64,000 bases of DNA from Platanthera guangdongensis. Taxonomy: Eukaryota > Streptophyta > Magnoliopsida > Asparagales > Orchidaceae. Where the stretch lies: positions 21,576,766 through 21,640,765 of the forward strand of contig CM077151.1 in assembly GCA_039583875.1 (NCBI GenBank), in the 5' to 3' direction. The position numbers and the translations under genes were made by a program. Under the pieces are notes generated by a model that was not told the origin of the DNA, did no database searches, and worked only from the letters and a program-made list of their open reading frames with translations. Shown here in pieces: positions 42,292 to 53,756 of this stretch. Each line of letters starts with the position of its first letter. Within the stretch, counting starts at the first letter, position 1.

Positions 42292-44364
42292 GGTTCTGTT
42301 TGAGACAGCTTATGCTGATAAATAATCTCTATTTAAAATGCAAACGTAGTTTTATAACTGTTTGTTTGTACAGTTTATAGAAAATCACTTATTTTAAAAT
42401 TGATGATAAGTTGGTTTTTCATAAACTACTATGGTCCAACTTATAGATTCTCATAAGCGATTATCTCTTTAAAAAGTCATTTGCGTGATTTTTTTGTCCA
42501 AATGTGATTTTTTTATCTGGACACGATTTTTCACCCGGACTCGAATTACTCGTTCGCGAGAGAATTTCTCACTGAAGCACGAATTTTTCGACCGGGAGAT
42601 TTTTTTTCACAAGGAGCGGTTTTTTCGACCGGTCACGATTTTTTCGCTCGGGCACAATTTTTTCGACCAGTCGGGAATTTTCACCAGGTCGCGATCATTT
42701 TGCCCGATCGTGATCTTTTCGTCCGGATGCAATTTTTTAGCCACATCGTGCTTTTTTCGCCCTGGAGCGTTTTTTCGCCCGAGCGCAATATTTTTCGCCC
42801 GGACGCGATATTTTTGCCTCGTGGGAGTTTTTTTCGTCGAGTGTGGTTTTTTCGCCCGATCGTGATATTTTCGCCTGTAAGCGATTTTTTGCCCCGACGC
42901 GTTTTTTTCGCCCCAGCGCAATTTTTTCGGCCCAACGTGTTTTTTTTCGCCCGGGCGGGTTTTTTTGGACCGGGCGTGATTTTTTCGCCCGAGCGCAATT
43001 TTTTCACTTGGGCGTAATTTTTTTTCCTGTATGCGTTTTTTCTTCCGGGCCCAGCGGAGAACTATTTTTTTGCCCAGACGCGGTTTTTTTTTCGTTCGGA
43101 CTCGTATTTTTTGCTCGAACGTGTTTTTTTCGCGGGGGCATGATTTTTCCACCAAGACGCGTTTTTTCGTTCTCCCAGACAAAAAAATCGCACAGCGGCA
43201 AAAAATTGTGTTGGGGAGAAAAATTTGCATCGGGGTCAAAAAACGCGCTGTAGAGAAAAAAACACACATTTTCAAAAAAATCACACTGGGGCAAAAAATT
43301 GCGCTCGGTCAAAAAAAACGTGCACCGGCGAAAAAAAGCTCCCGAGGTGTAGGATCGAGCGCATACCTAACTGTTCAAAAAGCCCGGACTTTTGGAAAGG
43401 GTGCTACTTAATTTCTTAAATAAGTAGCAGAGCGTCACATATCAAGTGAAGGAACGCCGGACCCAACAATCCCCCCTGGCGTCCAGCACAACCCGCCGGC
43501 TTAGAGGTGAGGTTACCACATGGCCCACATGGCCCAGAGGTGGGGTTACCCCATGTCCACGGTTGTCTGACCCGCCGGACCCACACAGGTAGAAGTGAAA
43601 AATTGGGATTTAATAGCCCCCCCCCGATCTTGAACTCGTGACATCCTCTGATACCAAATGTAGGATCAAGCGCATACCCAACTGTTCCAAAAGCTCGGAC
43701 TTTTGGAAAGGGTGCTACTTAATTTCTTAAATAAGTAGTAGAGCGCCACGGATCAAGTGAAGGAACGCCGGACCCAACACGGGGAAAAAAACGCGCCCGG
43801 GCGAAAAAAACGCGTTGGGGCGAAAAAATTGAGCCCGGGCGAAAAAACGTGCCTGAGAGAAAAAAATGAGCCCGGGCGAAAAAAATGTGGCCGAGCGAAA
43901 AAATATCGCGCCCAGCCAAAAAAACCGTGACCGGGCGAAAAAAGCGCTACCAGGAGAAAAACAAGTATGGGCAAAAAAAACGCTCGGGCGAAAAAAATCG
44001 CGACCAAAAGAAAAAAACCTCGAGCAGACGAAAAAAACCGCGATTGGGCGAAAAAATTCGTCTGGGTGAAAAAATCACGCCCAGTCGAAAAATATTGTCC
44101 GGGCAAAAAAGCTAGCTCGGGCGAAAAAAATCGCGAAAAAACCATGCCAACAAAATGCGCTCGGACGAATAAATCACGCTGGGGCGAAAAAACGCGTGCA
44201 ACCGAACGGACTCTTATGAATAAATGAAATTTTGGATAAACACTTATTAATAAACTATCCAAACAATCGACTACTTATTCAACATATATTTATAAAATAT
44301 CTATGCAAGCACCAATTTTAAATTAGTGACTTATTCATCATCATAAGTTGTCCCAAATAGAGCT
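42292..44364. mobile_element. Fold-back transposon, family FB, copy B
   Basis: Ends GGTTCTGTTTGAGACAGC and, complemented, AGCTCTATTTGGGACAAC, flanked by TAA (42289-42291 and 44365-44367), the Harbinger/Tourist pattern. Subterminal TTATGCTGATAAATAATC is conserved with copies A and C. The left array (about 42485-43160) has T-run-CGCCCGG units; the right array (about 43170-44210) has the complement. A TRIM sits at 43348-43779. Net length is about 1.6 kb. The 100-225 codon frames on both strands are array artefacts. Confidence 0.85.
43348..43779 (-). mobile_element. TRIM element nested in fold-back copy B
   Basis: 432 bp with two 121-bp LTRs (43348-43468 and 43659-43779). On the minus strand each starts TGTTGGGTCCGGCGTTCC and ends TCCTACA. 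The interior starts on minus TTTGGTATCAGAGGATG, an initiator-methionine tRNA primer site. Flanks CGAGG (43343-43347) and CGGGG (43780-43784) match 4 of 5. The interior is non-coding. It is a different family from the TRIM at 10414. Confidence 0.9.
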
Positions 44365-44367
44365 TAA

Positions 44368-44493
44368 GACTCCTTTTGGAGGGACTTCTTTTCATCGGTC
44401 AAGCTGTCACGACTGCATGAACTTGACCTAAGTTAAGATCCGGTTCATGCGGTCGTGACCGCTTGACCGATAAAAATAAGTCTCGTAAACAAA
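44368..44493. mobile_element. Hairpin MITE, family H1, copy 4
   Basis: Left end GACTCCTTTTGGAGGGAC directly abuts the right TAA of copy B. The right end (GTAAACAAA) runs straight into copy C and is altered. Arms keep GGTTCATGCGGTCGTGACCG and CTTGACCGAT. Confidence 0.75.
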
Positions 44494-46195
44494 GGCTATG
44501 TTTGGGACAGCTTATGCTGATGAATAATCTCTATTCAAAACACAAACGCTGTTTTTCAACTGTTTGTTTGTGCAGCTTATATAAAATCACTTATTTTAAA
44601 ATTGATGATAAGCTAATTTTTCATAAGTTATCCGGGACCAGCTTATGATTTCTCATAAGCGCTTATCTTTTAAGAAAACTCAAAGTTGATTTTTTTCGTC
44701 TGGACGTGATGTTTTCGTTTTTGTGGGATTTTTTCGCAATAGCGTGATTTTTTCACCCGGGTGCGTATTTTTGGCCCGGACGTGATTTTTTTGCCCGGGG
44801 GTGATTTTTTCGCCCGGACGAGAATTTTCCGTCCAGCCGCCAATTTTCCCCCGGTCGAGTTTTTTCCGTTCATGCGCTATTTTTTCGCCCGAGCGCGATT
44901 TTTTTGCCCGAGCGCGGATATTTCGCCCGGGCGTGGATTTTTCGCGAGGGCACGAATTTTTCGCCCGGGCATGAATTTGACGCCCGTGCGCGAATTTGAC
45001 ACCCGGGCGCCAATTTATCCCCAGAGCGAGAATATGTTCGCCCGGACGTGATTTTGCTGCCCGAGGGCAATTTATCCGCCCGAACGCAAATTTTTCGCAC
45101 GGGAGTTGTTTTTCCCACTGACCTGATTTTTTTGCCCGACAATGATTTTTTCGCCAGAGAACGATTTGTTTCGCCCGGACACAAATTTTTCACCAACAAG
45201 CGATTTTTTCGGCGGATGCGATTTTTTTCTGCAAAATGCATTTTTTCGCTTTCGTGCAAACATATCACTTGCGAGCAAAAATATCGCTTGCGAGGAAAAA
45301 TATCGCATCCGGACAAAAATATCACCCCGGGAGGAAAATTCGAGCACGGGCGGAAAATTGGCGCCCGGGCGGCAAATTAGCGCCCGAGCAGAAAATTCGT
45401 GCCCGGGCGGGAAATTCGTGCACGGTCGGAAAATTCGCACGCGGGGGGAACATTCCTGCCCGGGTTAAAAATTCGCGCTCGAGCGGAAAATTTGCGCCAC
45501 GGCTGAAAATTTGCGCCCCGACGTAAAATTCGCGCCTGGGCAGAAAATTTGCGCTTGGGCGGAAAATTCGCTCCCGGGCGAAACATTCAAGCCCGGGCGG
45601 AGCATTCGGGCCCGGGCGTAACATTCGTGCCACGGCGAAAAATTCGCGCCCGGGCGAAAAATTCGTGTCCGGGCGAAAAAAACGCTTCCGTGCAAAAAAT
45701 GACACCTTTGCGAAATAACCGCGCCCGGGCGAAAAACCGCGCTCAGGCGAAAAGTTTGCGCCCAAGCAAAAAATTTGATCTCGGGTGAGAATTTCGCGCC
45801 CTGACGAAAAAAGCACGCTGAGGCGAAAAATCCGCGCCCCGGTTGAAAAACTGCGTCCGGGAGAAAAAACTGCGTCCGGGAGAAAAAACTGCGACCGAGC
45901 AAAATATTTGCGCTCGTGCGAAAAAATGATCGTCGGAAGAAAAAAATCGCGCCCCTGTTAAAAACTCGCACCCAGGCAAAAAAACGTGCATGAGTGTAAA
46001 AATCGCGTATGAGTAGAAAAAACACGTTCAAATGAACGAACTTTTATGAATAAATGAAATTTTAGATAAACACTTATGAACAAACTATCCAGATAGTCTA
46101 TTGATTATTCATCATTGTTTTTATAAAATCTTTATCCAATCATTAATTTTTAATTAACAGATTATTCATCATCATAAGTTGTCCCAAATAGACCC
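44494..46195. mobile_element. Fold-back transposon, family FB, copy C
   Basis: Ends GGCTATGTTTGGGACAGC and, complemented, GGGTCTATTTGGGACAAC, flanked by AAA on both sides. The left array (about 44690-45235) has GATTTTTTCGCCCGG units; the right array (about 45260-46020) is dominated by GGGCGGAAAATTCGCGCC and GGGCGAAAAA units. 1702 bp, uninterrupted. Right subterminal AAATGAAATTTTAGATAAAC matches copies A and B. Confidence 0.85.
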
Positions 46196-46395
46196 AAAGT
46201 CTAATTAAAGTTGCGCATTAAAAAGAATAAATGTTGAAGCAAGTGGCAACGTCAAAATTATTAGACTACCACACCCTCAAAAACTAGCTTAGAGTTGACA
46301 ACATTAGTCTCAAATCAGGTTTTCTCCTTGGCTATATTGGACTTAGTGGGCCTCTCTACATTGATGACTGTGGATGCACATGTAAAAAGAATAAT

Positions 46396-46520
46396 GATGC
46401 TCAGTTTAGCACGTTGGTGACAGTCATAAATATGAGGGTTAAATTGTCATACGTTAATGCTCGCCTAAGAAACTTCATTCACTTTTATGTTCAAATTCAC
46501 TGGAATAAATAAGGAGCCAC
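46396..46520. mobile_element. Partial Tourist-like MITE
   Basis: TCAGTTTAGCACGTTGGTG, GTTAAATTGTCATACG and GCCTAAGAAACTTCATTCAC match, in inverted sense, the complete MITE at 47419-47589. No terminus pair remains. Confidence 0.55.
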
Positions 46521-46674
46521 AAACGATTCCAATTTAATTCCTTAAGATATCTATGAATTCTTATGCTTCGTGTCTTTCGTAGGATCAATCTGCGCCCACT
46601 TCATTTTTTAATAGTGATTTCACAACAAAAAGGTCATAATTTGACGAGTGCTCTGTTTGCCTCCGTATTTTTAA

Positions 46675-47197
46675 GGGCGTTTATATTGGCAGCCCGCATA
46701 TCGATATTGGCAGCCCAGAAAATAAGGAAAAACATATATAATATGACCGTTAATAGCAGCCCAAAATGCGGAACACACGTCTTTTAAAAATAGGTGTACT
46801 ATATGACATTTTTAGAAAAAGTGTTCAACATGAAAGTTGTAGATCTCGTCGAGATCTACAACTTTTATGTTGAACAATTTTTCTAAAAATGTCATATAGT
46901 CGGCCTATTTTCAAAAGGCGCGGAACCCGGACGGAACTATGCGAGTTCCGCCCGGGTTCCGCGCCTTTTGAAAATAGGCCGACTATATGACATTTTTAGA
47001 AAAAAGTGTTCAACATAAAAGTTGTAGATCTCGACGAGATCTACAACTTTCATGTTGAACACTTTTTCTAAAAATGTCTATTTAAAAATTTACTGTTTGG
47101 GCTGCCAGTATCCATCGGGCTGCCAATAACCATATTTTAGGCTGCCATTATAGTTGGGCTGTCAATATCGATATGTGGGCTGCCAATATAAACGCCC
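46675..47197. mobile_element. Nested-palindrome fold-back element with 8-bp TSD
   Basis: Perfect 8-bp duplication ATTTTTAA (46667-46674 and 47198-47205). TIRs GGGCGTTTATATTGGCAGCC and complement, with GCATATCGATATTGGCAGCC and its near-complement next. Inside are two copies of the palindromic module (about 46813-46886 and 46995-47080) flanking a central dyad (46893-46984; AGGCGCGGAACCCGG and CCGGGTTCCGCGCCT). The whole interior is thus a hairpin of hairpins. 523 bp, non-coding. Confidence 0.85.
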
Positions 47198-47418
47198 ATT
47201 TTTAATCCGGTGATTCGGTGAGTTTGATCAAAAATGTCACGATTATGTATGTATGTTTGAAATAACAATAATGATTATAACCTCCATCAAAAAGTAAAAA
47301 AATCATTTTAAATATAAAATTGAATGATATTTCTTAGATGAGATTGTGAGAAAAACAACACCTTTTATAATCACCATGTTCACGCCTTGCCAAATTGAGC
47401 TGAGATGTTTATCCATTA

Positions 47419-47589
47419 GGCTCCGTTTAGCACTGTGGTGGCAGTCATAAACACATAATTTAAAACGTGGATCACCTGGCAAACATCATTCGTTTGAACA
47501 TAAAAGTGGATGAAGTTTCTTAGGTGAGCGTTAACAAATGACAATTTAACCCCGTGTTCACGACCGCCACCATCATGCCAAACAAAACT
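47419..47589. mobile_element. Tourist-like MITE with TTA TSD
   Basis: 171 bp. Ends GGCTCCGTTTAGCACTGTGG and, complemented, AGTTTTGTTTGGCATGATGG. Flanked by TTA (47416-47418 and 47590-47592). Confidence 0.8.
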
Positions 47590-47823
47590 TTAATTAAATC
47601 GAGATAAATGTCGGACCTACCGGCACCGGTGCGCTGCTTCAAATGGATCGACCTGGACGACCTTCTTCGTCGTCTCAACCATCCATCGCCTTTAATTCAT
47701 TAATATACCTTCAGTACTTTTTTCATTAACATTATTTTGTTTTAATTTGGTAGCTTGTAGGAATACAATATGTTTTACAGAGCAGTAACTTTTGGCTGCC
47801 TCTACTTATCGTCCTGTGTTTCA

Positions 47824-48027
47824 GGCTGTGTTTCGCGCAGCTTATTGCGACTTATTTGTTCCGATGTGGTTGGACAAAAAATGTCATTATTATACTAAAA
47901 TTTTATGTCTCAAACTAGTTTTTTTTTTGTAACATTTGTGATACCAAACATGTATTCTATGACAATGACATTTTTTGTCAATCTCACCGGAACAAATAAG
48001 TTGTGATAAGCCGCGCCAAACAGAACC
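47824..48027. mobile_element. MITE with TCA TSD
   Basis: 204 bp. Ends GGCTGTGTTTCGCGCAGC and, complemented, GGTTCTGTTTGGCGCGGC. Subterminal GACTTATTTGTTCCG and CGGAACAAATAAGTTG pair. Flanked by TCA on both sides (47821-47823 and 48028-48030), a three-base duplication as in the Harbinger group. Confidence 0.8.
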
Positions 48028-48249
48028 TCAATCATGTAATCATAAGCAAGTTCAACAGTAATTTTTGTATGTACACATGCCTACATGGGATTAGAAAATT
48101 AAGGAAGTGAAATTTTGCAAATTTTTTGCCACATTAGATTAATTTCATATATGTTAAGCTTACTTATCTCCATTATGTGTTCTGCATATGCTCTAATTCC
48201 GTCTATCTCCCTTCTTTTATTTATATGATCTCCACATTTGCTTGCTTTC

Positions 48250-48861
48250 TTTTCCTTGCTTGCTTTTGTTTAATGAGCTTCTTATTTTAGTGGTTTTTTG
48301 GCACTATAAAAGAGGGACTTAACTTGTGAGACACATCAAGGAAAAGTCTTAATTAAAGATGAGAGCGGTAGTGCACGACGAAGGCCGTGGTAGGCGGCGG
48401 AAGACGTCGACACGTGACTGCGGGCTGCATCAGCATCGGAGAACGTAAAGCTTGCAGGTAGAGGCAAGGCATAAGATTCGTGAGTTGCGGTAAGGTGCAA
48501 GGTGCTTGACGATTGCATGCTCAAAGGAAGTGGTTGTGCAGAAGTGGTGACGTTGGCGGACTGCACGTTCGCGGGAAGCTAGGGCAAGTCTTGACTTGGA
48601 TCTCTTCTTGATAATGATGGAGGTTGTTCGTTTGACGACGATGAAGATTCATTCTGATACGAATCTTATGTGTCCTTGGACTGTAGTCTAAGTTTGTTTT
48701 TCCTCCCGCGAATCAAGTCAATCCGCCTCATTTGCGTTGTATTTGTAACAAATTGATATTTTGTCTCTCCTATTTGCACTTAATTTTTATTTATTTATTA
48801 TCGCGGGTTTACCTTTCTCTAGCTTATTATGATTGTCCTGGGAATTATACGAATCCCAACA
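48250..48861 (+). mobile_element. Copia-like LTR 3' end with primer-like site
   Basis: ACTATAAAAGAGGGAC (about 48303) acts as a TATA context. The sequence ends GAATCCCAACA at 48861 and is followed by ATTGATATCAAAGGG, a diverged form of the methionine-tRNA primer site. The start is not defined. The element behind it is cut at 48938 by the next copia-type element. Confidence 0.5.
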
Positions 48862-50368
48862 ATTGATATCAAAGGGATGTTCGGTAGGGGACATGTGACT
48901 CGATAATCGGGGAAAGGGCCTGACTTCGCTGGTTAGCCGTTATGAAAACAGTCCGGACAGATAACTTCAGATCTAATTAATAATCTAACGACAAAAATTA
49001 GTGTGGTTACGAAGAGCGATTTGAGCAAGCCACAAATGAGAAAATGAAGGAAAAACCACAATCAATGAACACAAAAAATTTAAAGTGGTTCCCAGAATTT
49101 TGGACACATCCACTGACTGAGCAGGCAAAACTTTTGATTTTCTTTCTCAAGCATACAATGTGGCTATAAATGAAGGAAACGATAAACGAGAGTTTGTTCT
49201 GAATGCGGTTGTACACGCTGCAGCAAGAGAGAAACCAATGGCTAGGGAGAAGTTGACAGTCGAAGGCCGAGCATGCTGCAGCAAGAGAAAACCCGACTGC
49301 AAGAGAGAAACCGGCTGCCGAAGGCCGAGCACGCTGCAGCAAGAAGAGACACGGCGGCAAGAGAGAAGTCGACGACTGAAGGCTAAGCACGCTGCAACAA
49401 GAAGAGACCTGGTGGCAAGAGAGAAGTCGACGACCGATCACACCCTTCGGTTCCTCTACAATGGATCCCGGTACCAACATATATAGGCATGAGAGAAACC
49501 CTAGACAACACCGGGTATGAGGGGGACGACGGTACCTAATCATGGAGGAAATCAATTCCCATCCACTTGTGCTCCTCCATCAACGGAAGATTGGAATGTT
49601 TCCAAAAAAAAAGATACCGCCTGTGATATTTGTTTCCTTTATCGGATTCGGTCAGGTGCTAATGACAGAGGCAGAATAGGTGGCATATCGTAACAATTTT
49701 CACCTTGACGCCTCTTCCATGACATGCTCCGCCTTGCTGAGATAACTCCAAGATGCCCCAACGGTCACCAAGAACCAATGACAAAGGAACCAACTGAATG
49801 AACTTTTGCCAAGAACGGATCAGGAAAAAAAATCTCCTTCAATCCTGAGTAGCACGCAAATTGATATACATGACTGTCTCAAAAATGCTCCACCTAGAAG
49901 TTAAATTTCAACTGCTCCACCTCCAGCGGTGGTCTCCCATATCAAATTAATTCTGTCAAGACTTTTGGAATGTGATGTGTGTGCGGGAGGGAGAATGATA
50001 ATTGCAAACACATCAACAAGCATGCAAACAAACTGAGCTCAACATGATAGAACGAACCCTTATAAGAACTATTCAAAGGTTAATTAGACACGCTCTAAGC
50101 CCTAATAGAATGAATGAGTAACAAGGAATTGAATGAGCTTATGTAATAGCGGTTGACCAAATTGCATTCACATAACAAAGTTCTTGATAAGGAAAAATAA
50201 CTCTAAACATGAGTTATAATGACACAAATATAAAGATAGCATGACAAAATAAAGGAAAAATAAAATATTAGCAAATGAAAGAATGCCAATCATGGAAAAC
50301 AATAAGAACATTGATGTAGAAAACAAAAAAAAAACACAAAAGACAGGAAAGAGAGAGATGAGGATGCA

Positions 50369-51190
50369 CTAGAAGATGTCATCTACTACATCCTCAAGAC
50401 ATAGAGATGCAATAGACTTTTCTTTTTCATCAACAAAAGGCTTCTCTTTCTCCTTATTCTGGAGCTTCCAACAACCCTTAATTCTATGATATTTCTTTTT
50501 GCAGTAGTTGCAGTGAATATCTGAACTGTCCTTAGACTTTGACTTGCCTACTCTGCCTGAACCAAACTAACTCTGGGAGTATAAAGCTAAACTTTCAGTA
50601 GTGTCTGAGCCTGACGACTTCTTACGAATATCATCTAAGAGTAAGACTGCAGTGAACTCTTCCATATCCAGAATATCCTAGTTGTAGGTGACAGGTTTGA
50701 CCGTGCCCTCGTAGGACTTTAGAAGAGAGTTCAGAAGAACAACTATCTTGTACTCTTCCTCCACCTTGATATCTATGCTGAGACATTCAGATAACAATTT
50801 ATTGAAACTGTTCAGATGGTCATGTAGAGATTAACTTTCCTTCATGCTAAACTTGTATAACTGTTGCTTGAGGTAGATGCGGTTGGGGAAAAACTTTGTC
50901 ATATAGGTACTCTCTAGCTTTGTACAAAGACCAGAGGCAGCCATCTCTGAAAGATCTTCATACAACACATCATTATGTAAGCGAAGGTGTATGGTGGATA
51001 GATCTCTAAGATCCAAATCCTCCCATATGCGATCAATAACCTCAGCATCCTTATGAGCCTTCCCCAATAAGACACGATGTAAACCTTTCTTAATCAGTAG
51101 TGCTTTGACATTCACCTGCCACAGACCAAAATTTTACTTTCCATCAAACTTCGTAACTTCAAACTTCGCACTAAGTGTAGAAGATGCCAT
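50369..51190 (-). pseudogene. Copia gag with in-frame stops
   Basis: A single frame of 274 codons from ATG at 51190 to TAG at 50369, with stops at codon 19 and at several later points but no frameshift. It starts MASSTLSAKFEVTKFDGK and continues LWQVNVKALLIKKGLHRVLL, typical of the copia gag N-terminus (Retrotran_gag_2/UBN2 type). Near the end is CNYCKKKYHRIKGC, a CX2CX4HX4C zinc knuckle. The frame closes 35-40 residues after the knuckle instead of running into protease, so the parent was gag-only or had lost pol. Confidence 0.82.
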
Positions 51191-51835
51191 AGAAATCAAC
51201 CTGAAGAATCTGCACTGAAATTGAAACTCGAGACGACCTGATTAATTCACGGATCAAGATTGTGAAGATAGGGAGTAGATCAATGTCGTCACTTACCGTT
51301 GACCCAACTTGAACTGGAACGTCCAATCAATCACCGATCAAAACTCCATCCGATACCACTTGTTATGAAAACAGTCCAAACATATAATTTCACATCCAAT
51401 TTATAATCTAATGGAAAAAATTAGTATGGTTACCGAGAGTGATTTCAACAAGCCACAAACGAGAAAAAAAAGGAAAAATCACAATCAAAGAACTCAAAAA
51501 ATTTAAAGTGGTTCCCAGAATTTTGGGTACGTCCACTGCACAGGTAAAACTTTTGATTTTCTTTCTTAAGCATACAACACGACTATAAAGGATGGAAAAT
51601 ATAAATGAGATTTTGTACTGAATCTTGCTCCTCCAACATCCGGTCTTATACGCTGCAGCATGAGGGAAACTGATGGCTAGGGATAAGCCTAAGGTCGAAG
51701 GCCGAGTGTGTTGTGGCAAGAGGAAACCCTGTGGCAAGAGAGATACCGGCAACCGAAGGCCGAGCACGCTGCATCAAGAAGAGACCTGACGACAAGAGAA
51801 GTCGGTGGACAAAGGTCGAGCAAGCTGCATTTAGA

Positions 51836-52179
51836 AAAACCAAAAGGTGGGATTCCGCTATTTGCAAGCCAATCTTGGAAAACTATAAATAGACCCCCAT
51901 GGGCACCTTGGAGAGGGGACTGCTTCTTCTCTCTCCCTCCCCCAAACGCTGACTCCGGTTGGTGAGTGCCCTAAAGGCCCACCAAGGTGTCCATCTCAGC
52001 ATTGGTTAGGGAGGGGAAGTTCTCTTTGATCTTCCAGGTGTGTGGCTGTACCTCCTCGCAGCAGATCAGAGTCTGTCTCTTAGTTCCAAGCAGCTGGTCA
52101 AGTGTTCTCACTTGAGAGAAGTAGGTGCAAGCCCCCCCCGGGTCCGAACTCCACAGGAATCCAAATTTTGGTTTCAACA
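51836..52179 (+). mobile_element. LTR fragment nested in copia LTR
   Basis: From AAACCAAAAGGTGGGATTCC through CTATAAATAGACCCCC (51882) to AATTTTGGTTTCAACA. It matches the promoter-to-end half of family-S and 21.5-kb LTRs. The interrupted host sequence resumes at AATTCCC, as judged against 49547-49560. The left terminus is missing, so it is truncated. Confidence 0.65.
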
Positions 52180-52332
52180 AATTCCCTTCTATTTGTGCTC
52201 CTCCATCAATGGTGGATTGGAAGGTTGCCAAAAAACCAAAAAAAAATACCGTTGGTGATGTTTGTTTCCTTTATCGGCTCCAGTCAGACGCTAATTGTGG
52301 AGGCAGAACAGGCGGCATATCACAACAGTGAG

Positions 52333-53140
52333 CGACTAGTTCTTTTTTCCATCCTTTCAGGTCCGACCTTTGACCAAGTCAGGTTTCACTAGTTTGTGTT
52401 GAGGACCACCATGACTAGTGAGAAAACAATTCTAGAGAGAATTTCAGTGGAGAAATTTGACCGTGCCCAATCCTCCAAGATAAAACACCAGGCTATATCA
52501 TCAAAACTATATTGTGCTTGAATACTGAAGAAGCACGAAACACCAAAATTTTCACTTGATAAAGCATACATAAAAGAGAGAGAGAGAGCAAAATCGCAAG
52601 AGAAAAATGAACGAATGAAAAGTTATACAAAACATTTCAGGAAAACCTTCGATATAAGAGTCTCAAAAACCACAAGTAATTAATCGTGTACTTAAATTGC
52701 AACATGTATATTAAGTAAATTTATCTTATAGAGAAAACGTATATTTCCAATGTAAAATTTAATGAGCAAAAATGCATATACTGCGTACTGAAATCACACG
52801 TGAAAGAGTTGGGTGAGGTAAAATGCAAGCTTGAGAAATCAACTTGCCGGCTATCTCATGTAAACGCAACTGCGAGCATAAATAAACGTATGACGGGAAT
52901 ATCGGAACTCGACGTATGTGGATTTGTAGGCAAAAGGAAATTGACGCACGGCGGGTGAAGAAATCGACACACAACGCGATCAAGAAATTGATGCACAACA
53001 TGATGAAGAAATCGACGTAAGTCAATTTAAGGTTTTCCGAAACGTCGAAACTATTTTTTTAAAAAAATTAAATTTAACACAGTTATTCTACATATTCGAC
53101 ATCTTGTCAAATTGATGCACTGGATTTGGAAAAAAAATTC
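52333..53140. other. AT-rich spacer with GACGTA words
   Basis: No domain-bearing frame. A (GA)n run lies at 52575-52588. CGACGTA/ATCGACG words at 52910-53040 resemble 13599-13810. Confidence 0.35.
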
Positions 53141-53146
53141 GGTACG

Positions 53147-53327
53147 GGTAGCGTTTCTAAGTTTGAGAGCGAGTAAAGAGATGATCGTTGGATGACCGAT
53201 CTAACCATCAGCAATAAAAGCGAGAAAATATTTAAAAAAAGGTGAGTAAACACTTTGATTGGACGGCGAGCAGGATTGCTCCAACGGCGAGCAAGCTACT
53301 CACGTTCCTTTCTCTAAAAACGCTACC
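53147..53327. mobile_element. MITE-like inverted repeat
   Basis: 181 bp, ends GGTAGCGTTTCTAAG and, complemented, GGTAGCGTTTTTAGAG. Inner CGAGTAAAG and GTGAGTAGC. No clear target duplication. Confidence 0.6.
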
Positions 53328-53756
53328 ATTAGCCAAAAATTATTTCTGAACTTGGGATGGTTCATGGATTCCCCTATATTTCATTCAAAATAAGTGACTG
53401 TTTATATATATACTCATTTAAAAAGTAAGGTTTGACAAAATGTGACTAATGATTTATCCTTTATTGATGAAAAAAATGAAAAGGTTGCTCGAAGCATCTG
53501 AGTGGTGATCAAAATGGAATCTCCTACCCGTTCCCCCTAGATGGGTATAAATATGCAAATCCTGAGTAGTTACTACGAGTATGGGTTAACCGTGTACCCA
53601 AACTGACCCGTTATGCTTCCGAACCCATTATTCGTCCAAATATACACTAACAAAAAATTCCCTCCAAATAATTGAGTTCCTACAAATTGATTTTAAGTTT
53701 TTCTCCTCAGTTGAATTGAATCTCAAACACTAAACACAAAATGAAGGCCCTAATTT

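Larger units (their letters stand above)
48938..52327 (-). mobile_element. Copia-type gag-only element, minus strand
   Basis: 3' LTR 48938-49695 and 5' LTR 51361-52327 (the latter with a nested LTR fragment). Both carry GTTATGAAAACAGTCC at the low end, AAGTGGTTCCCAGAATTTTG, and end in GGCATATCRYAACA. Next to the 5' LTR the minus strand reads AAGTGGTATCGGATGG, a diverged initiator-tRNA primer site. Flanks GTTAG (48932-48936) and GTGAG (52328-52332) match at 4 of 5. The interior has only gag (50369-51190) and 670 bp of non-coding DNA. Confidence 0.78.

Noticed and set aside
42607..43284. 225-codon lysine/arginine-rich protein
   Set aside because: It follows the fold-back array and is opposed by equally long frames on the other strand.
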